From the NCBI RefSeq assembly GCF_036084755.1, contig NZ_CP107968.1:5790501-5854500 (forward strand): a stretch of 64,000 nucleotides of DNA, written 5' to 3'. The stretch comes from Streptomyces sp. NBC_00370 (GTDB lineage Bacteria; Actinomycetota; Actinomycetes; Streptomycetales; Streptomycetaceae). Positions within the stretch are counted from its first letter, which is position 1. Every line of letters begins with the position of its first letter. Below, piece after piece: positions 34,076 to 42,182 of the stretch. The position numbers and the translations under genes were made by a program. The notes beneath the pieces were generated by a model, which had not been told where the DNA came from, ran no database searches, and worked only from the letters and a program-made list of their open reading frames with translations.

Positions 34076-35460
34076 TCACCCGTCCCCGGCGGTACGGCGT
34101 GCTCGACGACCCCGGGTTCCACGGGGGCCGGCGCCGGTCTGCGCGCCGAGTCGCTGAGCCGGATGAGCAGCGCCACGATGATCCAGTTGGTGACGACGGA
34201 CGAACCGCCCTGGGCCAGGAACGGCAGCGCCATGCCGGTGAGCGGGATCAGCCCCATCACCCCGCCCGCGATCACGAACACCTGGAGGGCGAGGATCGAG
34301 GAGAGCCCCACGGCCAGCAGCCGGCCGAAGGAGTCGCGCAGTACGAGCCCGGCCCGGAAGCCGCGTGCGACGAGCAGCGCGTACAGCAGGAAGATCGCGG
34401 TGAGTCCGGCGAGGCCCAGCTCCTCGCCGGCGGTCGCGAGGATGAAGTCCGACTTGGCGGCGAAGCCGATCAGGATCGAGTCGCCGGCGCCGAGCCCCGT
34501 GCCGAACATCCCGCCGGCGGCGAAGGCGAACAGCGACTGGGCGAGCTGTCCTGGTCCTTGACCGGCGTCGATGGAGGCGAACGGGTGCAGCCAGTCCTCC
34601 ACCCGGCCGTGCACATGGGGTTCGAACGAGCCGACGGCGTACGCGCCCACGACGGCCAGCAGCAGCCCGACCGCGATCCAGCCGAGCCGCCCCGTCGCCA
34701 CGTACAGCAGGATCACGAACAGACCGAAGAAGAGCAGCGAGGTGCCCAGGTCGCGCTCCAGCACCAGGACGATGACGCTGAGCAGCCAGATCGCCACGAT
34801 CGGGCCGAGCACTCGCCCGGTCGGCAGCTGGAGGCGCCAGGCGGTCCGTCCCGTGTAGGCGAGCGCGCCGCTGTTGGCGGCCAGATAGGCGGCGAAGAAG
34901 ATCGCGAGCAGCACCTTGGCGAACTCGCCCGGCTGGAAGGAGAATCCGCCGACCCTGATCCAGATCTTCGCCCCGTTCACCGCGGGGAAGAGGATCGGCA
35001 CGATCATCAGGATGAGCGCCGCCGCCACGCACACGTACGCGTAGCGCTGGAGCAGCCGGTGGTCGCGTACGAAGAGCACGACACCGACGAACAGCGCGAC
35101 ACCGATCGTCGACCAGACCAGCTGGGTCGGGGCCGCCTGGTCGTGCGGGGTCTCCAGGTCGAGCCGGTAGATCAGCACCAGACCGAGACCGTTCAGCAGC
35201 ACGGCGATGGGCAGCAGCAGCGGGTCGGCGTACGGGGCGCGCACCCGGACGGCGAGATGCGCGAGCAGCGCGAGCAGGCCGAGCCCCGCGCCGTAGCCGG
35301 CGGCGTCCGGCGGTACGGCGTCGTTCTTCGCGAGACCGACGGCGGCGTAGCCGAAGACGGAGATGAGGACGGCGCAGACGAGGAGCGAGAACTCGACACC
35401 CCGGCGCTTGGGGATGCGTAGCTCGGGCGGGGGAGTGTCCACCGTCGTCGGTGCGGTCAT
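34072..35460 (-). CDS. SEDS-family peptidoglycan glycosyltransferase (FtsW/RodA/SpoVE)
   Basis: A 462-residue polytopic protein with about 10-12 membrane segments. SEDS signatures include GAKIWIRVGGFSFQPGEFAK, LVLERDLGTSLLFFG and the C-terminal FVIAGGVMGLIPLTGMALPFLAQGGSS. SEDS proteins polymerise glycan strands from lipid II together with a class B PBP, which is the next gene. ATG at 35460 is used; TTG at 35469 is an alternative and no clear ribosome site precedes either. A remarkable 18-bp inverted repeat lies 17 bases upstream and probably regulates this gene. It is distinct from the division operon ftsW and is one of several SEDS paralogues typical of Streptomyces. Confidence 0.93.
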   Translation of the reverse strand: MTAPTTVDTPPPELRIPKRRGVEFSLLVCAVLISVFGYAAVGLAKNDAVPPDAAGYGAGLGLLALLAHLAVRVRAPYADPLLLPIAVLLNGLGLVLIYRLDLETPHDQAAPTQLVWSTIGVALFVGVVLFVRDHRLLQRYAYVCVAAALILMIVPILFPAVNGAKIWIRVGGFSFQPGEFAKVLLAIFFAAYLAANSGALAYTGRTAWRLQLPTGRVLGPIVAIWLLSVIVLVLERDLGTSLLFFGLFVILLYVATGRLGWIAVGLLLAVVGAYAVGSFEPHVHGRVEDWLHPFASIDAGQGPGQLAQSLFAFAAGGMFGTGLGAGDSILIGFAAKSDFILATAGEELGLAGLTAIFLLYALLVARGFRAGLVLRDSFGRLLAVGLSSILALQVFVIAGGVMGLIPLTGMALPFLAQGGSSVVTNWIIVALLIRLSDSARRPAPAPVEPGVVEHAVPPGTGE

Positions 35461-35477
35461 GGCAGGCAACGTAGCAA

Positions 35478-35525
35478 TTCGACATGCCTTATGTCCGGCT
35501 ATGTAAAGACATAAGGCATGTCGAA
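35478..35525. repeat. perfect 18-bp inverted repeat upstream of SEDS gene
   Basis: TTCGACATGCCTTATGTC at 35478-35495 and its exact complement at 35508-35525 flank a 12-base loop. Each arm itself holds the palindrome GACAT-N5-ATGTC, so the element can be read as two operators 27 bp apart as well as a hairpin. It is clearly richer in A and T than its surroundings. It lies between the SH3-protein stop and the SEDS start, both on the minus strand. Confidence 0.8.
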
Positions 35526-35566
35526 CTTACTCAGCATCAGACGGTGTCAGTGGTGTCGGTGGCGTG

Positions 35567-36004
35567 TCAGCACCAGCGCGGCACGGCGCCGATGTTGGCG
35601 ATGTAGGCCGCCGAACCCCACGCCCAGGTGCCGTCGGTGAGCAGGTACCAGCTGGTGTTCCCGTTCACGTTCCCACCGCGCGTGCGGCAGAAGATGTGCA
35701 CGAGGGCGCCGTACGGCTCGCTGCGTACGACACGGCTGCTGCGGGTCGGCTTGTCACGCAGCAGCAGCCCGGTCCTGGCCGTGACCTTGCCGAGGTAGCT
35801 GCGCGAGCTGTGCTCCGTCGCCGGGCTGTCCTCGCGGGCCACCGGCCTGTTCGACGTGGCCGAGGGGGTGTCCACGGCCGCCGGGCTGTCCGACGCCGTG
35901 GAGGGCGCGGGCGGCGCGGCGAGCGCTGCGGGGGCGGTGGTGAGCGTCGCTGCGGCAATGGCGGCGATTGCGGCGGCGCTGAGGCCGAGGGAACGCAGGG
36001 GCAT
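35567..36004 (-). CDS. secreted SH3-domain protein
   Basis: A 145-residue exported protein. A signal peptide (about 1-29, ending ALA-AP) is followed by a Ser/Ala/Pro-rich linker and a C-terminal bacterial SH3-like domain (about 70-145; GKVTARTGLLLRDKPTRSSRVVRSEPYGALVHIFCRT, WYLLTDGTWAW-type residues) with two cysteines that may pair. Such domains bind cell-wall peptides. ATG at 36004 follows CAGGAG. Confidence 0.85.
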   Translation of the reverse strand: MPLRSLGLSAAAIAAIAAATLTTAPAALAAPPAPSTASDSPAAVDTPSATSNRPVAREDSPATEHSSRSYLGKVTARTGLLLRDKPTRSSRVVRSEPYGALVHIFCRTRGGNVNGNTSWYLLTDGTWAWGSAAYIANIGAVPRWC

Positions 36005-36114
36005 GCTGACTCCTGGTGACCTGGGTGCGAGGAGCCGGCCGTTCCGGCATACGGCTCGCCCGATTCACCCTAGTTTGACCACGTAGAGTCCGCAAAACAT
36101 CACTATGCGTTACG

Positions 36115-36465
36115 TCAGCTCTGGTAGGGGTTCTGCTGGTTCTGCTGCGGCTGGCCGCCCGTGCCCTGCGGTCCGTACCCCTGCTGGCCGTATCCCGGGG
36201 TGACCGGGGCGGCGCCGGGTCCCGCCGCCGGGGCGACCTGCGCCAGCAGCTGCTCGGCCTGCTCCTTCTCGATCCGCTGTTCGGCGCCGCAGAACGTGCA
36301 CTGCGTCGCGTACTTCGTGGAGACGGGGAACAACGGCACGAAGAACAGCGTGAACTTCGTGACCCGCTTCCTGAGGGTGTGCGCCGAGGGGTTGCCGCAG
36401 CGACCGCACACCAGCGTCAATATGGCCAGTTGGTAGAGGTAGCCCCTGGTACCGAAGATGATCAT
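36115..36465 (-). CDS. zinc-ribbon domain protein
   Basis: A 116-residue protein with one N-terminal hydrophobic segment (about 8-19) and a split zinc ribbon: CGRCG at 20-24 and CTFCG at 56-60. The C-terminus is low complexity, rich in Gly, Gln, Pro and Tyr (GYGQQGYGPQG). ATG at 36465 follows GGAAGGAAT. It is a common small Streptomyces protein of unknown function; the ribbon may bind zinc or a partner. Confidence 0.82.
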   Translation of the reverse strand: MIIFGTRGYLYQLAILTLVCGRCGNPSAHTLRKRVTKFTLFFVPLFPVSTKYATQCTFCGAEQRIEKEQAEQLLAQVAPAAGPGAAPVTPGYGQQGYGPQGTGGQPQQNQQNPYQS

Positions 36466-36710
36466 GTGCGGGATTCCTTCCGGGAAATGTCGGCGAGCGC
36501 CTGCGACGGTGCCTGGTCAGAGTGTGCCGTACGCCACCGACAGCAGGGACGGCCCGGGTACGTCGGATGCCCCGTCGTTGCCGTCCCGCCGTCCCCCCGA
36601 CGGCGTTTCGTTACGGAATCCGTCATCCGCGTACGGTTGGCGGATGGTTGCCACGAATTGGTTCTTGCCCCACGGCCCGTGGGCTGTTCCCATGGGCAAG
36701 GGGTGATGGC

Positions 36711-37526
36711 ATGACCCGACTTCGCGTCACACCGGCGCACCACCACGGTCAGGACCGGCTCTATGTGAGCCTGCCCGACGGCACCGGTGTCGCCTGGTAC
36801 GACAAGAGCGCGGGCCGCGTCAGCCTCGTCTACGCGGCGCGCCGCGAAGCCGTACTGGCCGCGCTCGCGCCGTACCTCACCGGTGAGGTGACGGTAGGGC
36901 CGCCGCCCGTGCCCACCCCCGCCGACCTCGACCGGCTCTCGCTCCACCCCGACGACGACCTGGCGCCCAACCGGCCGGGGGAGTCCCTGCAGGTCCAGCT
37001 CGACGCGATGCCGTCGCCCGGCGCCTCGCTGCGGCTGCGGCTGCGGCAGGACGCGCGGCGCGGCGCGCTGCTGGCCCAGCAGTTCGTCGGCGAGCAGCTG
37101 GACCGGCTGGAGAGCGCGGGCTGGCGGGTGCTGCACTCCGTGCCGCTGCCCGGCGCCGCCTCCGTCGACCATCTCGCGATAGGACCCGGCGGGGTGCTGG
37201 CGATACGGACCCTGCCCGCGCGCAAGCAGCGGGTGCGGATCGACGACCCGCTGGTCAGGACGGGCCGCGCCGAGCCGCTGCCGCAGCTGCGCTGGGCCCG
37301 CCAGGCCGCCGAGCGGGCCACGCTCGCCCTGGCGGCCGCGGTCGGCCCGGTGCTGGTGGTGGCGGGCGCCGCCAGCCTCGACGTACGGCCCGTGCCGCAG
37401 GACGTGCGGATCCTGCACGACACGGAGGTCGCGTCGCTCGCCGACCTCGGCGGCGTACTGAAACCCGTGGACGTCGAGGCCCTGTACGCGGCGGCCCGCG
37501 ACCGGCACACCTGGCTGCGGGTCTGA
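36711..37526 (+). CDS. NERD-like (nuclease-related) domain protein
   Basis: A 271-residue cytoplasmic protein. The C-terminal part (about 130-270) has a pattern seen in NERD domains: GEQLDRLESAGWRVLHSVPLPGAASVDHLAIGPGGVLAI, with the acidic/DHL core but a weak catalytic Lys motif. The N-terminal 100 residues are a separate small domain (LYVSLPDGTGVAWYDKSAGRVSLVY). ATG at 36711 follows AAGGGG. A near-perfect palindrome CCCACGG-c-CCGTGGG lies at 36668-36682, close to the start. Role unknown; nuclease activity is only a possibility. Confidence 0.7.
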   Translation: MTRLRVTPAHHHGQDRLYVSLPDGTGVAWYDKSAGRVSLVYAARREAVLAALAPYLTGEVTVGPPPVPTPADLDRLSLHPDDDLAPNRPGESLQVQLDAMPSPGASLRLRLRQDARRGALLAQQFVGEQLDRLESAGWRVLHSVPLPGAASVDHLAIGPGGVLAIRTLPARKQRVRIDDPLVRTGRAEPLPQLRWARQAAERATLALAAAVGPVLVVAGAASLDVRPVPQDVRILHDTEVASLADLGGVLKPVDVEALYAAARDRHTWLRV

Positions 37527-37557
37527 CGGTTCCGGGCCGGCCGGACCGCAGGCCCGG

Positions 37558-38457
37558 TCACGGCAGGGGTGCGGCCCGCCCGGGGTCGTTGAGCGGGGCC
37601 AGCAGCTCGCCGTGCCGGTCGAGCCGGTCCGCCATGTCGTGCAGCGTGAAGACCAGCAGCGCTTCCCCCGCCGCTCCCGCCCGCGCGCAGCCCTCGACCT
37701 CCTCCCAGGTCACCGGCGCGGAGACGGTCGGCTCGTCCCTCGCCCGCAGCGTGTAGGGCGCCGCCGTCGTCTTCGCCGCCGCGTTCTGGCTGTGGTCGAC
37801 GAAGACCTTCCCCGGCCGCAGCGCCCGCCGCATCCGGTGCACCACCAGCGCCGGCAGCTCCGCCTCCGCCTCCACGGCGAGACCCTTCGCGTACGCCGAG
37901 ACCTCGGCCGACGGCGCGGGCACCAGCGGCACGAGCAGATGCAGCCCCTTCGACCCGGACGTCTTCGCGTACGCGGCCAGCCCGTCGGCGGCCAGCCGCT
38001 CGCGCAGCCAGAGCGCGACCCCGCAGCACTCCACGACACCGGCCGGCGCCCCGGGGTCCAGGTCGAGGACCAGCCGGTCGGCCATGGCGGGCGCGTCGGC
38101 GCGCCACTGCGGGGTGTGGAACTCCACCACGAGATTGGCCGCCCACATCAGCGTCGCCAGATCGTCCACCACCACCTGCGAGGCGACCTGGCTCGCCGAC
38201 CGCGGCACCTCGGCGACCCGCACCCAGTCGGGCGTACCGGGCGGCGGGTTCTTGGTGAAGAAATGCTGGCCGCCTGGCCCGTCCGGATAGCGCAGGAACG
38301 AGATCGGCCGGCCGGCGAGATGGGCCAGCAGAGGGGCCGCCGTACGGGCGTAGTAGTGCAGCACCTCGCCCTTGGTGGTGCCGGTCGCCGGGTACAGCAC
38401 CTTCTCCAGATTGCTGAGCGACAGCCGCCGCCCCTCCACCTCTGTGATCGGCGTCAT
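37558..38457 (-). CDS. ligD: LigD-type primase-polymerase domain protein (NHEJ)
   Basis: A 299-residue archaeo-eukaryotic-primase-type polymerase equivalent to the polymerase module of LigD, here as a stand-alone protein without ligase or nuclease modules. The fingerprint includes SNLEKVLYPATGTTKGEVLHYYARTA, the catalytic pair Asp132/Asp134 in LVLDLDPG, SGSKGLHLLVPL, and DHSQNAAAKTTAAPYTLRA. These enzymes fill gaps with ribonucleotides at broken ends during non-homologous end joining. It is divergent from the Ku gene across only 41 bases, which supports a joint role. Confidence 0.9.
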   Translation of the reverse strand: MTPITEVEGRRLSLSNLEKVLYPATGTTKGEVLHYYARTAAPLLAHLAGRPISFLRYPDGPGGQHFFTKNPPPGTPDWVRVAEVPRSASQVASQVVVDDLATLMWAANLVVEFHTPQWRADAPAMADRLVLDLDPGAPAGVVECCGVALWLRERLAADGLAAYAKTSGSKGLHLLVPLVPAPSAEVSAYAKGLAVEAEAELPALVVHRMRRALRPGKVFVDHSQNAAAKTTAAPYTLRARDEPTVSAPVTWEEVEGCARAGAAGEALLVFTLHDMADRLDRHGELLAPLNDPGRAAPLP

Positions 38458-38498
38458 ACGATGAGAATCCCACGAATCCAGGATGAAAGGGATGGAAC

Positions 38499-39542
38499 GT
38501 GCGATCCATATGGAACGGCGCGATCTCCTTCGGGCTGGTCAGCATCCCGATCAAGCTGGTGAACGCCACGGAGAACCACTCGGTCTCCTTCCGGCAGTTC
38601 CACAAGGACGACGGCGGCCGGATCCGCTACCGCAAGGTCTGCGAGATCGACCAGCAGGAAGTCTCGGCCGCCGACATCGGCAAGGGGTACGAGGAGGCCG
38701 ACGGGACGATCATCCCGATCACCGACGAGGACCTGGCGTCGCTGCCGCTGCCGACGGCGAAGACGATCGAGATCGTCGCGTTCGTCCCCTCCTCGTCCAT
38801 CGACCCGCTCCAGATGGACACGGCGTACTACATCTCGGCCAACGGCGTCCCCGCCGCCAAGCCGTACACCCTGCTGCGCGAGGCGCTGAAGCGCAGCAAC
38901 AAGGTCGCCATCGCCAAGTTCGCCCTGCGGGGCCGCGAGCGGCTGGGCATGCTGCGGGTCGTCGACGACGTCATCGCCATGCACGGACTGCTCTGGCCCG
39001 ACGAGATCCGGCAGCCGGAAGGCGTGGCGCCGGAGACCGACGTCACCGTACGGGACGCCGAACTCGACCTGGCCGACGCGCTGATGAACACCCTGGGCGA
39101 GGTCGAGATCTCGTCGCTGCACGACGACTACCGGGAGGCGGTCGAGGAGATGATCGCCGCCAAGGCGGAGGGCCAGCCCGTACCGGAACGTGAGCCGTCC
39201 GGCGGCGGCGGCCAGGTCATCGACCTGATGGCGGCGCTGGAGAACAGCGTGCGGGCGGCGAAGGACGCGCGCGGGGACGGCGCCGAGGCCGCGGACGCCG
39301 AGGTCACCCACCTCAAGGACCGCAAGCCGGCCGAGAAGAGCACGGCCAAGAAGACGGCGCAGAAGAGGACGGCGGAGAGCAAGGCGCCGGACGGCAAGGC
39401 CGGGGAGAGCGGGAGCGCCGGGAAGAAGACGCCGGCCAAGAAGACGGCCGCGAAGAAGACGGCGAAGACGGCCGCCAAGAAGACCACGGCGAAGAAGACC
39501 ACCGCCCGGAAGTCGGCGCCGTCGAAGCGCAGCTCCGCCTGA
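38499..39542 (+). CDS. ku: non-homologous end-joining protein Ku
   Basis: A 347-residue bacterial Ku that rings broken DNA ends and recruits LigD. The Ku core spans about 1-255 (MRSIWNGAISFGLVSIPIKL, HKDDGGRIRYRKVCEID, YYISANGVPAAKPYTLLREAL). The C-terminal tail (about 275-347) is a Lys/Ala/Thr-rich histone-H1-like extension built of AKKT/KKTA units, far longer than in minimal Ku. GTG at 38499 begins the universal RSIWNG motif. Confidence 0.95.
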   Translation: MRSIWNGAISFGLVSIPIKLVNATENHSVSFRQFHKDDGGRIRYRKVCEIDQQEVSAADIGKGYEEADGTIIPITDEDLASLPLPTAKTIEIVAFVPSSSIDPLQMDTAYYISANGVPAAKPYTLLREALKRSNKVAIAKFALRGRERLGMLRVVDDVIAMHGLLWPDEIRQPEGVAPETDVTVRDAELDLADALMNTLGEVEISSLHDDYREAVEEMIAAKAEGQPVPEREPSGGGGQVIDLMAALENSVRAAKDARGDGAEAADAEVTHLKDRKPAEKSTAKKTAQKRTAESKAPDGKAGESGSAGKKTPAKKTAAKKTAKTAAKKTTAKKTTARKSAPSKRSSA

Positions 39543-39568
39543 GGCCCGGTGCGCCTGAGGCCCGGTGC
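39537..39568. repeat. 16-bp exact tandem duplication across the Ku stop codon
   Basis: GCCTGAGGCCCGGTGC occurs twice, head to tail, at 39537-39552 and 39553-39568. The first copy contains the Ku stop codon. Confidence 0.85.
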
Positions 39569-39628
39569 GGCAGACTTGACCCCGCCGGCGAACCCCGCCC
39601 GGCGCCCCCTGCCGTCTGTGGAGAGCCC

Positions 39629-40288
39629 TTGCGAGCGGACCGAGCGCTGCGCGTCGTCCTGGCCGAGGACAGCGTGCTCCTGCGGGAGGGCCTGATCGGG
39701 CTGCTGGCCCGCTTCGGGCACGAGGTCGTCGCCGCGGTCGGCGACGCCGAAGCCCTGCTGGCGGCGGTCGCCGAGCACGCCCCGGACATCGTCGTCACGG
39801 ACGTACGGATGCCGCCGGGCTTCCAGGACGAAGGCCTGCACGCCGCCGTGACGCTGCGCGAACGGCACCCGTCGCTGCCGGTGCTCGTCCTCAGCCAGTA
39901 CGTGCAGCGCGCCTACGCCGCCGACCTCCTCGACTCCGGGGACGGCTCGGCCGTCGGCTACCTGCTGAAGGACCGGGTCGGCCAGGTCGAGGACTTCGAC
40001 GCGGCCCTGCGGGACGTCGCGTCGGGCGGCACGGTCGTCGACCCGGAGGTCGTACGCCGGCTGCTGCGCCGCCGCCGCGACCCGCTGGAGCGGCTGACAC
40101 CCCGTGAACGGGAAGTGCTCGCCCGGGTGGCCGAGGGAAAGTCCAACGCGGCGATAGCGGCCCAACTCGTCGTCTCCGAGGCCGCCGTCGGCAAGCACAT
40201 CGGCAACATCCTGGCCAAGCTGGATCTCCCGCCGGCCGACGACACCCACCGCCGCGTCCTGGCCGTCCTGACCTACCTCCGCGCCTGA
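39629..40288 (+). CDS. NarL/FixJ-family response regulator (orphan)
   Basis: A 219-residue regulator. The receiver (about 8-128) has LAEDS, phospho-acceptor Asp58 in VTDVRMPP and a Lys in YLLKDRVG. The LuxR-type HTH (about 150-215) reads LTPREREVLARVAEGKSNAAIAAQLVVSEAAVGKHIGNILAKL. The best start is TTG at 39629. No histidine kinase is adjacent, so its partner is elsewhere. Confidence 0.9.
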   Translation: MRADRALRVVLAEDSVLLREGLIGLLARFGHEVVAAVGDAEALLAAVAEHAPDIVVTDVRMPPGFQDEGLHAAVTLRERHPSLPVLVLSQYVQRAYAADLLDSGDGSAVGYLLKDRVGQVEDFDAALRDVASGGTVVDPEVVRRLLRRRRDPLERLTPREREVLARVAEGKSNAAIAAQLVVSEAAVGKHIGNILAKLDLPPADDTHRRVLAVLTYLRA

Positions 40289-40377
40289 CGCCCCCGCCCG
40301 CCCCGGCCCCTGAATACCTGTTCACGGCCACCCCACCGGAGCTGGTAGGGTTTCTCCCGTCGCCACAAAGACGACAT

Positions 40378-40449
40378 GCCCCCGTAGCTCAGGGGATAGA
40401 GCATCGGCCTCCGGAGCCGGGTGCGCAGGTTCGAATCCTGCCGGGGGCA
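40378..40449 (+). tRNA. tRNA-Arg (anticodon CCG)
   Basis: The acceptor stem GCCCCCG/CGGGGGC, D arm GCTC-AGGGGATA-GAGC, anticodon arm with loop CTCCGGA (anticodon CCG, decoding CGG) and T arm CAGG-TTCGAAT-CCTG fold as a complete tRNA of 72 bases with discriminator A. CCA is not encoded. A T-tailed terminator follows. Confidence 0.97.
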
Positions 40450-40460
40450 CTTCCGGAATC

Positions 40461-40499
40461 AAGGCTCTGACCAGCAGAAATGCCGGTCAGAGCCTTTTT
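40461..40499 (+). terminator. rho-independent terminator after tRNA-Arg
   Basis: AAGGCTCTGACC at 40461-40472 pairs with GGTCAGAGCCTT at 40485-40496 around a 12-base loop and runs into TTTTT. It is a classical terminator, unusual in its T tract for this genome. Confidence 0.92.
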
Positions 40500-40543
40500 G
40501 CTGCACCGTGTCGCCCCGCCGCCGCACCGGCCGGCCGACGGTG

Positions 40544-41209
40544 TCAGCTTCCCCAGCCGCCGCCCGTCGGGCGCAGCGCCGCCATGGAGGCCTGGAGCGC
40601 TTTGCGCAGGCCCGGAACCGTCTTGTCGAACTGCTCTCCGTAGGCCTTGATTTCCTTCTTGTGCGCGCGGGCCTCGCTGCGGGAGAAGAGGTGGTGCGAG
40701 TAGTCGCTCTCCGTGGCGAGCACCGTCAGCGCCAGGTCGTCCAGAGGGATGTTCGCCGGGTCCAGGCCCTTCAGGATCGGCTCCTGGCTCTTCTCGCGCA
40801 GCGCCAGCACATGGTCCGGGTGGTTGACGGTGACCTGGTGCTGGGAGAGCAGCGACAGCTTTTTCTTGGTCTTCTCGCCGAGGGCGATCTCGCCCTGTTC
40901 GAGGAGCTGTTCGCGGACCGCCGACTCGGCGGTGTGGGCGCGCAGGTGCACCAGGTTGAGCCAGTGCTGGGGCTTCGGCTTCACCTCGTTCCAGACCTCG
41001 GCGAGGAAGGGGTCACCCGGGGCCGAAACGGCCTCGCGGACCACTTTCTCCTTGCCCGGTACGACGCTGACGAGGCCGGCGTCGACCAGTTCGACCAGGG
41101 CGGCCGCGCGGAGTTTCTGGCCGCGGAACTGGAGGTTGTTCGCCTCGAACTTCTCCTTCTCCACGGTGTAGCTGAGCAGGTACAGCCGCTGCGGCAGCGT
41201 GTCGAGCAT
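40544..41209 (-). CDS. GPP34 (GOLPH3)-family phosphoprotein
   Basis: A 221-residue cytoplasmic protein of the GOLPH3/GPP34 family, in eukaryotes a phosphoinositide-binding Golgi protein. Characteristic helices include LPQRLYLLSYTVEKEKFEA, RAAALVELVDAGLV and the C-terminal LFSRSEARAHKKEIKAYGEQFDKTVPGLRKALQAS. In actinomycetes this family is abundant and its function is unclear. ATG at 41209 has GAGGAG eight bases upstream. It follows a DUF3159 membrane gene by 56 bases on the same strand. Confidence 0.88.
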   Translation of the reverse strand: MLDTLPQRLYLLSYTVEKEKFEANNLQFRGQKLRAAALVELVDAGLVSVVPGKEKVVREAVSAPGDPFLAEVWNEVKPKPQHWLNLVHLRAHTAESAVREQLLEQGEIALGEKTKKKLSLLSQHQVTVNHPDHVLALREKSQEPILKGLDPANIPLDDLALTVLATESDYSHHLFSRSEARAHKKEIKAYGEQFDKTVPGLRKALQASMAALRPTGGGWGS

Positions 41210-41265
41210 GGGTTCTCCTCTGCGGTCGTGCGGGTGGCGGGGCGTACTCCTGGGCCGGTGCGGGG

Positions 41266-41967
41266 TCAGGAGGTCGGCCGCACCGCGCCGATCGCCTGGA
41301 GCCGCTTGCCCGACCGGCGGGCCGCCCACAGCACGACCAGGAAGGCCAGGGCGAGCAGCGGGTAGCCCATCACGATCTTCGCGACGGCCAGCCAGCCGGT
41401 GGCGTCCTTCTCGTACAGCCACTGCTGCACGCCGAACCGGACGGCGAAGACCGCGGTGAAGGCGAGGGTGGCGATGTCGTAGTAGTGGGTCGACGCCTTG
41501 TCCTTGAGCCAGGCGGTCCCGGTGCCGTTCAGGGCGCCCCAGACGATTCCGGCGAGCGGCCGGCGTATCAGGACGGAGATGAGGAAGATCGCGGCGAGGA
41601 CCAGGCTCGCCCAGATGCCCAGCAGGAAGTAGCCCTTGGCCGACCCGGTCTTCCAGGCGACGAACGAGGCCACGGCCACCCCGAACAGCCCGGAGAGGGC
41701 CGGCTGGAGCGATTCCTTGCGGACCAGCCGCAGTACGGAGATCGCGACCGCCACGGCGACGGCCGTGATGATGGCGCCGGTCAGCCCGAAGGACGCGTTG
41801 CCGAGCACGAAGGCCACGATGGGCAGCATCATGTACACGACGCCGGTCGAGCCGCCCATCTGTTCGAGCGCCGTGGGCTTGGCCTTGCGCTCCGGCTCGG
41901 GGGTCCGGGGCCCGTCGAGCGGGTAGGTACGGTTGTCGGATTCTGCGGAACGTACGGACTTCGTCAT
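41266..41967 (-). CDS. DUF3159 membrane protein
   Basis: A 233-residue protein with six to seven membrane segments after a soluble N-terminus of about 38 residues (QMGGSTGVVYMMLPIVAFVLGN begins the membrane part). This is the actinobacterial DUF3159 family. ATG at 41967 follows GAGGGAG. Function unknown; likely in one transcription unit with the GPP34 gene. Confidence 0.85.
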   Translation of the reverse strand: MTKSVRSAESDNRTYPLDGPRTPEPERKAKPTALEQMGGSTGVVYMMLPIVAFVLGNASFGLTGAIITAVAVAVAISVLRLVRKESLQPALSGLFGVAVASFVAWKTGSAKGYFLLGIWASLVLAAIFLISVLIRRPLAGIVWGALNGTGTAWLKDKASTHYYDIATLAFTAVFAVRFGVQQWLYEKDATGWLAVAKIVMGYPLLALAFLVVLWAARRSGKRLQAIGAVRPTS

Positions 41968-42013
41968 GCGGGTTCAACTCCCTCAGTCGTGCGGGTGGTT
42001 CGGACCGTGCTGA

Positions 42014-42182
42014 CTAGGTCCTGTTCGGTTGATCTTCGCGGATCAGTCCGCGGCGTCTGGTGCGGTGCGTCGCAAGGCGGAGGATCATCCCCGTACTGGT
42101 TGTACGGGGATCGGTCCGACAACGCGGCGAGGTGCCGTGCCAGGCGTCGCGGGCCCGCGAAGATCGGCCGGACAGGGCCTAG
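42014..42182. mobile_element. MITE-like palindromic element
   Basis: A 169-base element with 28-bp terminal inverted repeats (24 of 28 match) beginning CTAGGTCCTGTTCGG on the left and ending in the complement of CTAGGCCCTGTCCGG on the right. A perfect 10-bp stem (ATCCCCGTAC/GTACGGGGAT, loop TGGTT at 42097-42101) sits at its exact centre, so the whole unit folds as one long imperfect hairpin. CTAG at both ends may be a 4-bp target duplication. It has no coding capacity. The right end supplies the TAG stop of the S9 peptidase gene. Confidence 0.85.
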
